Assembly: GCF_000418325.1 (NCBI RefSeq) | Contig: NC_021658.1 | Span: forward strand, 7,640,001-7,704,000 | Source: Sorangium cellulosum So0157-2 | GTDB taxonomy: Bacteria; Myxococcota_A; Polyangia; Polyangiales; Polyangiaceae | DNA: 64,000 bases | Direction of reading: 5' to 3' | In this document: positions 27,783-36,600 of the stretch, piece by piece | How positions within the stretch are numbered: position 1 is the stretch's first letter | How the letters are laid out: each line of letters opens with the position of its first letter | Made by a program: the position numbers and the translations under genes | The notes under the pieces: generated by a model | Told to the model about the DNA's origin: nothing | The model's database searches: none | The model's input: only the letters and a program-made list of their open reading frames with translations

Positions 27783-28763
27783 TCACACGGAGGGGGCCTC
27801 CCCGCCGTTGCGGTAGTCGCGCAGGAACACCAGCACCTCCCGCGCGTCCTCGATCAGATCGTCGTAGGTCATCAAGGTGATGCCCGCCATGAAGCTGTTG
27901 TCGAGGGCCAAGCGGTCCCGCTCCCTTTGGCTTCCGGTCCTGCCGATGACCACGAAGCCGCGCGGCCGGTGCAACGACACGCGCACGTTCTTGCGGACCT
28001 CGTAGCTCACCTGCCCTCCGGTCTGCTTCTCGGCGAGGTCGATGTACTCCATGACCTGCCCGACGGCCCGCGCGCACTCCTCGCTGTGGTGCAGCCGGTC
28101 GCCGTACTCCTTGAAGACCTGCTGATCCGGGCGCTTCAGCTCCCAGATGTCGGGGAAGCCGTCGTGCCGGACGAAGAGCAGATCCACCTTGACGCCGCGA
28201 TCGACCTCGTACGGGGAGTGGCATTCCCGGTAGCGAGGTCCGAGGAGGACGCGCCAGCTCTTTCGGAGAAAGATCCGGATCTCCTCCTCCCGGGGGTTCC
28301 GCGCGATCAGCTCCTCGAAGGCTCGCACGGTGCTGTGCGCGACGTAGGCAGGGCTCTCCAGCGCCACCGCGACGGCGCGGAGCACCGCCGCGCGGAGGTC
28401 CTGGTCATCCTTGAACAGGAAGTGACCGCCGCGGTTGCGCTGCATCGCCTGACGCATGAGCTCGCGGTTCCGGCTGTGGGCGGTCGCGACCACGACCGGT
28501 CGGAACGGCTCGGCACGGAGGAGCGCGTCCAGCATGCGGAAGCCGTTGTCGGTGTGCTCGTCCGCCCGTCCCGGTCGTGAGGGGATCTGCAGGTCGAGCA
28601 TGACGACGTCGGGCTGGAAGCGCTCGGCGACGGCGAGGCCGTCCTCCAGGGCCGAAGCTCGCTCGACTTGGTAGTGCTGCTCCCGCAGCCACTCGACCGC
28701 CGCCTCGGCGTTCGTCTCGTCGTCCTCCACGATGAGGACCCGCTTGGCTTGCCTGCCGCTCAT
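27783..28763 (-). CDS. Response regulator fused to a Shedu-like (DUF4263) nuclease
   Basis: 326 residues in two parts. Residues 8-130 are a receiver domain: acidic pocket E13/D14/D15, phospho-acceptor Asp57 in VVMLDLQIP, Thr94 in VVATAHS, and Lys118. Residues about 145-315 match the Shedu/DUF4263 PD-(D/E)xK nuclease core: VKVDLLF (Asp194), DIWELKRP (Glu208, Lys210) and AVGQVMEYIDL (Gln236). Shedu proteins are anti-phage nucleases. The natural reading is a nuclease gated by phosphorylation, but no activity is shown. ATG 28763 overlaps the stop of the upstream kinase gene, with GGAGG four bases before it. An alternative is a DNA repair or stress nuclease. Confidence 0.85.
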   Translation of the reverse strand: MSGRQAKRVLIVEDDETNAEAAVEWLREQHYQVERASALEDGLAVAERFQPDVVMLDLQIPSRPGRADEHTDNGFRMLDALLRAEPFRPVVVATAHSRNRELMRQAMQRNRGGHFLFKDDQDLRAAVLRAVAVALESPAYVAHSTVRAFEELIARNPREEEIRIFLRKSWRVLLGPRYRECHSPYEVDRGVKVDLLFVRHDGFPDIWELKRPDQQVFKEYGDRLHHSEECARAVGQVMEYIDLAEKQTGGQVSYEVRKNVRVSLHRPRGFVVIGRTGSQRERDRLALDNSFMAGITLMTYDDLIEDAREVLVFLRDYRNGGEAPSV

Positions 28764-30895
28764 GCGCCCTCCGTCCATGCCACGAGGTCCACATAGAAGC
28801 ACGTCTCGGACGCCGTCTCATCGAGCCCCACGTGCCCGTGCATGTGCTCGGCGTAACGCCGGGCGATGGGCAGCCCGAGGCCGGTGCCGCGCGGCTTCCC
28901 TGCCCCGCCCTTCTTCGTCGTGACGAGCGGCTCGAAGATGCGCTGCCGATCCTCGGGAGGGACGCCGCATCCCGTGTCGCGGATCTCGATGCGGATCACC
29001 GCGCCGATCGGGCGCGTGACTGCCGTGACGCACGACGCTCGGTCCTCGGTGCCCATGACGGTAGCGTGGAAGGCGTTCTCCATCAGGCACTGCATCACCT
29101 CGCGGAGCGCGTCGCGCATCGCGCGAACGCGGACCGACGACTCGACGTCGATGACGAGCGTCACAGCCGGGTGGCGCGCGTTGAGCTCCCTTCCGAGCTC
29201 CTCGATCACAGGCCGCACGGCGACCTCCTCGATGGGTTCGTCGGGCGCGGTCTCCCAGAGTCGAGTGCGCTCCGCGAGGCTCTGGATGAAGCGCAGCTCC
29301 TCCTCGATCTGCTCGAAGGACCGGGCCAGGGCGGTCGCCCGCTCCCTGTCGATGCCATCGCGGATCTCGCGGAGGCGCGCGCGAACCATGCCGACCGGGC
29401 GGTTGAGGAGGTGCGCGAAGGTCAGCTGCAGCTTCCGCTCCACCTCGCTCCGGACCTTCTCGTCGAGCTGGGCGACCCGGCCCTGAGTGACCTGCGCGGA
29501 GACCTCGGGGGCGATGAGCGCGAGGAACAGGAACACGAACGGCGGGAGCTGATATCGAAGCAGGATCTCGGAGTTGCCGGCGCTCACCTCGCGAGCGATC
29601 TTCCGAGCGATGTAGTAGTCGCGCAGCAAGTGGTTCTTATGCTCGACCTTGCCGAAATCAAACCATGTCAGCAGCGAGTCCAGCGCACCTCTCGTCCTCT
29701 CGAACCTCCGGGGCACCGAGAACTCAGCCGCTCGACGCAGCCCCATGGCGAACTGCGCGAGAGCAATGTCTTCGAGGTACCGCGACAGCGCATCCTCCCC
29801 TTCCATCCCCGAAGGCGGGAGCGCTCGTTCCTCAAGCTTCATGGCATCCACATAGGCAACGACGACGGAGGCTATCCATGCGTCGATCGACGCAGGTCGG
29901 TCCGCAAGTTCGATGCTCTTGACGGCGGACACGATGCGCCCCAGGTTTGGCAATGCGCCCGACAAGGAGCGAAAGCTATCGTTTTCAGCGCGGGCGCGCA
30001 GAAGCCGACCGGTGAGCTCCTGTGAGCCCAAGCATGCACGGTACCACGAGGTAATTTCCTCGGATGACGGCGGCACGAGCACGATGCGGACGACGCCTAT
30101 CCCCGGTGGAGGCGGACCGAGCGTGTCAGCCATGCGCGCCGTCAGCAGACATCGCCAGGCCTGCTCTTGCATCGGCGCGGCTCTCAAGAGCGAGGATCGC
30201 GTGATCACCGGCACGACTGCGCCCGTGTCGAGCGCGATCTGCATGACGGAGGCGAGGTACATGTTAGCGATATCGACGAGCAGGGTGGCCTGCTCCGGGT
30301 CGTGTGAGAAGCGAACGGCCGCGCGATCGATCGCATGCTTCAACGCGGCTTGCTTTCCGGAGCCCGGTGGTCCCTCGATGACGAGCATCGGTCGGTCCGG
30401 CCGATCCATCCATGCCTCGATGAAGGGCTCCAGCGGCACCACCGCGCCGTCGGCGAGCCGCCCGCGTCTGGGCAGGTACGTCTGTCCCCGCCGCTCCTGC
30501 TCGCTGGGCTGCGCCCGCTGCCTGGCATCCTCGGCGATTCCCGAGATTTCCAGCAGCCAGCGCCGGAAGGTCAGCACGTTGCTGGTTCGCCCCACGAGAT
30601 CCGGGGCGTAACCACCGGGCAGTCGTTCGCTCATCACGATCGCGACCGCGCGATCGGCCTTCCGTGCCACGCGAGCCGACTCGAGCTCGGCGAGCGTCTC
30701 GTTTAGGTCTTCGGGAGAGCGAGGGAGCACTCGGAAGTAGGTGCGAGGGCGGATGAAGCTGCTGCGAGGCGTGGCAAACCAGTCGATCACCCCCTGCTCG
30801 AGCCCGACCGCTTGCTGGACTTCGTAATCACAAGCCTCGAGGACCTCGGTGACCCGCGCCTCCAGGGAAGGCGGCGTGCGCCTCTCATCTTCCAT
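28760..30895 (-). CDS. STAND-like NTPase/histidine kinase hybrid sensor
   Basis: 711 residues. Residues 15-60 look like a degenerate endonuclease-fold sensor (DYEVQQAVGLEQGVIDWF). A P-loop NTPase follows, with GPPGSGKQ at 175-182 (Gln where Ser/Thr is usual) and, near 418-433, EHKNHLLRDYYIARK, like the end motif of NACHT/STAND NTPases. A dimerisation helix carries His495 (FAHLLNRPVG), then a HATPase domain: N-box ENAFHA (Asn607), DTGCGVP (640-646), GTGLGL (670-675). The partner is plainly the overlapping response regulator-nuclease. No transmembrane segment is evident, so the stimulus is probably cytoplasmic. Codon use is less G/C-rich in the middle part than in flanking genes, hinting at transfer. 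Confidence 0.85.
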   Translation of the reverse strand: MEDERRTPPSLEARVTEVLEACDYEVQQAVGLEQGVIDWFATPRSSFIRPRTYFRVLPRSPEDLNETLAELESARVARKADRAVAIVMSERLPGGYAPDLVGRTSNVLTFRRWLLEISGIAEDARQRAQPSEQERRGQTYLPRRGRLADGAVVPLEPFIEAWMDRPDRPMLVIEGPPGSGKQAALKHAIDRAAVRFSHDPEQATLLVDIANMYLASVMQIALDTGAVVPVITRSSLLRAAPMQEQAWRCLLTARMADTLGPPPPGIGVVRIVLVPPSSEEITSWYRACLGSQELTGRLLRARAENDSFRSLSGALPNLGRIVSAVKSIELADRPASIDAWIASVVVAYVDAMKLEERALPPSGMEGEDALSRYLEDIALAQFAMGLRRAAEFSVPRRFERTRGALDSLLTWFDFGKVEHKNHLLRDYYIARKIAREVSAGNSEILLRYQLPPFVFLFLALIAPEVSAQVTQGRVAQLDEKVRSEVERKLQLTFAHLLNRPVGMVRARLREIRDGIDRERATALARSFEQIEEELRFIQSLAERTRLWETAPDEPIEEVAVRPVIEELGRELNARHPAVTLVIDVESSVRVRAMRDALREVMQCLMENAFHATVMGTEDRASCVTAVTRPIGAVIRIEIRDTGCGVPPEDRQRIFEPLVTTKKGGAGKPRGTGLGLPIARRYAEHMHGHVGLDETASETCFYVDLVAWTEGA

Positions 30896-31098
30896 CGACC
30901 GATCCCTTCCGCTCGTAGAGCTAGCGAAGCGCAGAACCAGCGTCCAGCGACCCCACGGAGACCTCACTCCTCACGGAAGGGAACGAGAACCTCTACCCCA
31001 GGCAGCGCCCGGCAGCGCACGTTCCAGCTCGTGGAGGAGGAGCACCGCGAGCTCGGCTGGACCCCGACCCACGCCATCGCTCCCCCCTCGCCCGCCGC

Positions 31099-33612
31099 TC
31101 ACTCCACCGAGAACGCGATCTCCTCGCCGGCGGACGCGCCGTCCGCCTCGACGCGGAGCCGGTGCGCGCCGGCGACGAGCGGCCAGTCGAGCGAGAACGG
31201 CGGGCCGACCTCGATCGGGCGGCCGTCGAGCACGAAGCGCGCGCGGCGCACGCCCGGCGGGACGTCGGCGCGGAGCCGGATGGCCTGCTGCGAGTTGACC
31301 GAGGGGTCGAGGACGAACCGGGCGCCGTCGGGCGGGTACGCGACGCGGACGCGCGCGCCGGCCGGCGGGACGCCGTCGCCGCCGGGGAGCGGGCCGCAGA
31401 GGGGTGAGGCCTCCTCGGGCGCGACGGGGCGGCCGGCGGCGCGCGCCCAGGCGGTGAGCTCCGCGTCGTAGCGCTCGAAGACGCGCTCCTCGACCGCGGC
31501 GTCCGGGCAGGCGCCGGCGCGCAGGCCGTTCCGGCGATCGACGCGCACGGCCTCGTGCATGTCGCACGGCGCGAGCGCCGCGGCGTCGGCGCGCGGGAGG
31601 AGCTCCCGCCGGCGGTGCGGGCAGACGGCGGTCGGCTTCATGCCGGACAGGCCGCACACCTCGACCTCGGCGAGGTGATCGGGATCGGGCGGATCGAAGG
31701 GGCGCGGCGGCCGGACGCGCGCGGCGGCGAGCATGGCGTCGCGGAAGAGCGGGCCAGCGCCGGTGATGCCGCTGACGCCGCCCATGGGCGAGCCGTCGAA
31801 GTTGCCGACCCAGACCGCGACCGTGACGTCGGGCGTGAAGCCGACCGCGAGGTTGTCGCGGAACCCCTTGGAGGTGCCCGTCTTCGCGGCCACGGGGAAC
31901 GGCAGGTCGAGCGCGCTGCCCTCGCCGAACGAGGCGATGCGCGCCTTGTCGTCGGCGAGGATGTCGACGATCACCCGCGCGCGCGCGGCGTCGAGGACGC
32001 GCGCGCCGCGGCCGGGCGGGTCGATGGCGGCGTCCTCCGGGCCGCCCGCGGGCGACGCGAGCGAGAGCGCGCGCACGGCGCGCACCGGCAGGTAGACGCC
32101 GCCGCGCGCGAGCGTGGCGTAGGCGTTCGCGAGATCGAGGAGGCGGACCTCGCCGTCGCCGAGCGCGATCGCGACGCCGTAGCGCGACGGCTCGCGATCG
32201 AGCGAAGCGAGGCCGAGCTCGCGGAGCCGCGCGAGGACGCGCTCGGGGCCGAGCGCGGCCGCCGTCCAGACCGCCGGGACGTTGTACGAGCTGGCGAGCG
32301 CGTCCCGCAGGCGGACGGGGCCGTGGAAGCGCCCGTCGTAGTTGCGCGGCGCGTAGCTGCCGTCCGCCGTCGGGAACGAGAGCTCGACGTCGGGCAGGAC
32401 GGTCGCGGCCGTGAACCCGAGCTGCTCCATGGCGAGCTCGTAGACGAACGGCTTGAGGGCGGAGCCGGGCTGGCGCAGCGCGAGGACGCCGTCGTTGTGG
32501 CCGAGCCCGGCGGCGTCCTCGATGTCGTGCGAGCCGACGTACGCGAGGATCTCGCCGGTCGCGTTCTCGAGCACGACCACGGCCGCGGCGCCGACGTCGC
32601 GGTCCGAGAGGCCGCGGACGGTCTGCTGCGCGAGGACCTCGATCTCGCGCTGGAGGCCGCGGTCGATCGTCAAGGTGATCGAGCTCGCCCGGCCGCGCAG
32701 CGGCGCCGCGCCGGAGCCGCCCGCCTCCGGACCAAGCGCGCCGCCGAGCACGGCGCGGACCAGGTGCGGCGCGCCGAGGCCGCTGCCCTTCGGGGCGAGC
32801 GCGATCGGCTCGGCGCGGGCGCGAGCGACCTCGGCCTCGCCGGCGAGGCCGGCCGCGAGCATGCGGTCGAGGACGCGGTTCCGGCGGCGCTCGAGCGGGC
32901 CGGCGCCGCGGCGCGGATCGTAGAGCGCGGGGCCGCGCGGCATGCTGGCGAGCGCGGCGGCCTCGGCGAGCGACAGGTCCGCGGTGGGCTTGTCGAAGTA
33001 GAAGCGGCTCGCGGCCTCGACGCCGCGCAGGCCCGGGCCGAACGCGACGCGGTTGAGGTACTGCTCGAGGATCTCGCGCTTCGAGAGCGACGCCTCGATG
33101 CGCAGCGCGAGCGCCATCTCGCGGAGCTTGCCGCGCACGGTGCGGGGGCGCGGCACGAGCGCGCGCGCGAGCTGCTGCGTGATCGTGGACGCGCCCGAGA
33201 CGACGCGCCGCTCCGCCGCGAGCTGGCCGAGCGCGCGCGCGATCGCGATCGGATCGACGCCTGGGTGAACCGCGAACCGCCGGTCCTCCGCGGCGAGGAG
33301 CGCGCGCTGGATGCGGTCGCCGGCCTCGGCGAGCGGGGGCCAGCGCGCGCGGGCGCCGTCGCCGGCGCGGAGCTCGCGGAGCACCGTGCCGTGGCGGTCG
33401 AGCAGCACCGTGGAGACGGCGCGCTCCTCGGGAGCGGCGAGCTCCGGCGGGAGCTTCGTGAGGGCCGCGGCGACGGCGAGCAGGAGCCACGGCGCGACGG
33501 CGAGGGCGAGCGCGATCCGCGCCGCGCGGCGCAGGAGGAGCGGCAGGCGCGGGCGGGCGGCCGCGAGCCAGCGCCGCGCGCCGCCGGACCCGGGCGGGGA
33601 GAGCGCGCCCAC
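31099..33612 (-). CDS. pbpC: Penicillin-binding protein 1C
   Basis: A bifunctional peptidoglycan glycosyltransferase/transpeptidase-like protein of 837 residues. A membrane anchor (32-52) is followed by the glycosyltransferase domain (AAEDRRFAVHPGVD with Glu109, SGASTITQQLAR), then the transpeptidase domain with SxxK at 384-387 (GSALKPF), SSYN and KTGTSKG. The C-terminal BiPBP-type domain ends the protein. It starts with GTG, three bases after the stop of the alpha-2-macroglobulin gene, the same pairing as E. coli yfhM-pbpC. The 203 bases downstream to the kinase gene hold no gene I recognise. Confidence 0.95.
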   Translation of the reverse strand: MGALSPPGSGGARRWLAAARPRLPLLLRRAARIALALAVAPWLLLAVAAALTKLPPELAAPEERAVSTVLLDRHGTVLRELRAGDGARARWPPLAEAGDRIQRALLAAEDRRFAVHPGVDPIAIARALGQLAAERRVVSGASTITQQLARALVPRPRTVRGKLREMALALRIEASLSKREILEQYLNRVAFGPGLRGVEAASRFYFDKPTADLSLAEAAALASMPRGPALYDPRRGAGPLERRRNRVLDRMLAAGLAGEAEVARARAEPIALAPKGSGLGAPHLVRAVLGGALGPEAGGSGAAPLRGRASSITLTIDRGLQREIEVLAQQTVRGLSDRDVGAAAVVVLENATGEILAYVGSHDIEDAAGLGHNDGVLALRQPGSALKPFVYELAMEQLGFTAATVLPDVELSFPTADGSYAPRNYDGRFHGPVRLRDALASSYNVPAVWTAAALGPERVLARLRELGLASLDREPSRYGVAIALGDGEVRLLDLANAYATLARGGVYLPVRAVRALSLASPAGGPEDAAIDPPGRGARVLDAARARVIVDILADDKARIASFGEGSALDLPFPVAAKTGTSKGFRDNLAVGFTPDVTVAVWVGNFDGSPMGGVSGITGAGPLFRDAMLAAARVRPPRPFDPPDPDHLAEVEVCGLSGMKPTAVCPHRRRELLPRADAAALAPCDMHEAVRVDRRNGLRAGACPDAAVEERVFERYDAELTAWARAAGRPVAPEEASPLCGPLPGGDGVPPAGARVRVAYPPDGARFVLDPSVNSQQAIRLRADVPPGVRRARFVLDGRPIEVGPPFSLDWPLVAGAHRLRVEADGASAGEEIAFSVE

Positions 33613-33615
33613 GGC

Positions 33616-36600
33616 TCAGCGCGGGCGCGGCGCCGCGTCCCGGCTGCCGACCTTGACCGCGAGGGCGCCCGTTCGGCCGAAGACCTCGGGGCTGTACATC
33701 TCCTCGGCGCGCGCGGGCGGGACCACGAACGCGCCGAGCGTCGTGGCGCGCGCGAGGTACCGGTACCGGTACATCCCGGCGGCCATGTGGTCGACGAAGA
33801 ACAGGACCCGGTCGTCGCGGACCTCGCGGACGAACCGGCTCGGCTCGTACGCGCGGCCGGTCGCGCGCAGGTCGTCCTGGTCGACGTCGGCGTCGGCGTC
33901 GGTGTCCGCCTGGGCCTCCGCCGCGTCGACGTCGAGCGAGCGCGCGGACGTCGCGAGGCGGGCGTCGATCGCCTCGAGGCCGGCCGGCAGCGGGTCGTCG
34001 ATGACCACGAAGTCGCGCGGCGAGGGCGCCACCACGAGGATCTCGCCGAGCACGAGGTCGCCGCCGGCGAAGGCGAGCGACGAGGGCGCCGCGCCCGACC
34101 CGGCGGCGGGCGGCGCGCCGCCGAGCGCCGCGGCGAGGTCCTCGGGCGCGAGCGCGCGCAGCGATTTCTCGATATAGAAGCCGCGGTCGAGCCCCGCCGT
34201 CGGGAGCTGCTTGCGCGCGTAACGGAGCCGCGCCTCGTAGAAGAGCCGGCCGCGCCCGTCGACGGTGAACGCGAGCGGCGCGCCGCCGGCGCTCGCGAGC
34301 CGCGCCGCGGGGATCGACGTCTTGACCTGCTCGGTCGTGGGGCCGTGGAACGGCGCCGAGAACAGCTCGGCCTGGCCAAGGAACACCCGCGCCTCGAAGT
34401 CGGGCGCCGCCTTCTCCTGCGCCCTCCGGTACTGGTCGAGCGCGATCAGCGCCCACGCCGTCTCCTGCGTGCTGCGCCACGTGCCGCCGCGGCGATCCGC
34501 GAGCAGGCCGGCCGCGAGCCGCGCGGCGAGCGGGTGCGCGGGGCGGGCCGCGAGCAGCGCGCGCAGCACGAGCGCCGAGGTGCGGGCCTCGGAGTCCATG
34601 AGGACCGCGTACGCGTCGCCGTGGTTGTGGACGGCCCGCGCGATCGGGCCGTCGAGGCGCAGCGCGCCCTCGAGCTCGCCCACGAGCTGATCGACGGCCG
34701 CCCGGTCGCTCTTGCCGATCACCATCGCGTGCGCGAGCAGCGCCTTCGAGAAGAGCGGCAGCTCCTCGCGCTCGTCGAACAGCCGGCTCGCGCGCCCCGG
34801 ATCCGGGGCGCCGATCTCCGCGAGCACGTCGAGGATGAACGGCGACGTCGCCCGGAGCAGCGGATCGTCGTCGGCCTCGTTGAGCCGCGCCCGCACGAAC
34901 GAGGTCGCGCGCTCCACCGCGTCGGCAGGCACCGCGACCCCGTGGCGCTTCGCCTCGCCGAGGCCCCACAGCGCGTACGCGGTGGTCCACAGGTCGGCCC
35001 TGTCCGACTCGGCGAAGAAGCCGAAGCCCCCGTCCCCGCGCTGGTGCGAGAGGATCTCCCGCACCGTCTTGCCGATCACGGCGGTGAGGTCCTTCGGCAG
35101 CGCGATCCCGTACGCCTTCGCGAGATCGCGCAGCGACAGGAGCGGCACCATGCGGCTCGTCAGCTGCTCGGTGCACCCGTACGGGTACTCGAGGAGCTGC
35201 TCGACGCCGCCGCCGAGGCCCACGAGCGCCGTCGGCGCGAGGCTCACCGTGAGCCCGCCGGTGTCGTCGCGGATCGCCGACAGATCCCCGAGCTTCTCCG
35301 CGCTCGCGGTGGTCGTGTCGCCGTAGAGCGCGACGGCCTCCGGCGACATGGGCGCCCTGATCTCGCGGGTCACCTCGACGACGTCCGACGCGCCGCCGCC
35401 GCTCGCGCGGAAGCGCAGCGTCGCCGGGCCCGCCCGGGGCGCCGAGAGCGCGAAGCGGACCTCGGCCGACGCGCCCGGGGCGAGATCCACGGCGCGCTTC
35501 GCGGCGCCCTGGAGCGTGAGCCCCGACGCGGCGACCTCCACCTCGACCGTCGCCGGCTTGCCGAGCCCCTTCGACGTGACGACCACGCCCGCGTCGATCG
35601 CGTCGCCGGCGCGGAGGAAGCGGGGCAGCGCCGGCCGCGCCATGAGCGGCTGGCTCGCCGTCACGCGCGACTCGCCGTAGCCGAAGCGATCGTCCTCGGC
35701 GGCGACGACCGCCATCACCCGGTAGGTCGTGAGCGAGTCCGGCAGCTTGAAGCTCGCGCTCACCTTCCCGGCGGCGTCGGTGACGATCGCGGGGTGGTAG
35801 TACGCGCTCTGCCGGAAGTCGCGGCGCACGCCCGTGCCGCCCTGCGCGCCGCCGCCGCCCGCGCGCCCCTTGTCGGCGCCGAGGTCGGCGAACGGGTTGC
35901 GCACGCGGGCGAGCGCCTCGCGCGTCTCGACGGTCGCCACCCGCAGGCTGCGCGGCGCGCCGAAGACGGGGACCGGATCCGGCGTCTCGTAGCCGGTCAG
36001 CGACAGCACGCCCTCGTCCACGGCGTAGAGCGCGACCTCCGCGCGGGCGGGCCGGCCGGCGCGATCGCGGACGTCGACGTCCACGCGGATCGGATCGCCG
36101 GGGCGCGCGTCCACCTTGTCCGGGACGACGCGCACCGCGAGCCGCTGCGCCTCCGGGTTCACGCGGAGCGGCGCGTAGCCGAGGCGGAACGCAGGCGCGC
36201 CGACGTCGGGCCCCGGCGCCCCGCCCTTCCCGGGCGCGGGCGGCGGCTTCGTGCGCCCGCGCAGGAGCAGCACCGAGACGAACGCGTTCGGCCGGAGGTC
36301 GTCCGTGATCGGCACGTCGATCACCGGCATGGCGCCCGACAGCCTCACCCGCCGGTGCGAGGCGATCCCGGCGCGCTCGACCGTGACCAGCGCGTCGGCG
36401 GAGGCGAACGGCGACTTCACGATCACGCGCGCCGTCTGCCCGACCTCGTAGCTGTCGCGGTCGGGCACGAGCTCGACCTGGAGCTGGTCGCTGTCGCCGA
36501 AGCCGCCGCCGCCCTCGCCGAGCGCGTAGACCCCGGCGGCGGCGCCGACGGGGTTGCCGCGGCGGTCCTTGGCCGTCGCGTGCATGAGGTAGTAGCCGCC

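Noticed and set aside
30896..31098. Remnant coding segment upstream of the NTPase-kinase gene
   Set aside because: A short peptide-like stretch (QLVEEEHRELGW) is readable but has no start, stop context or family match.
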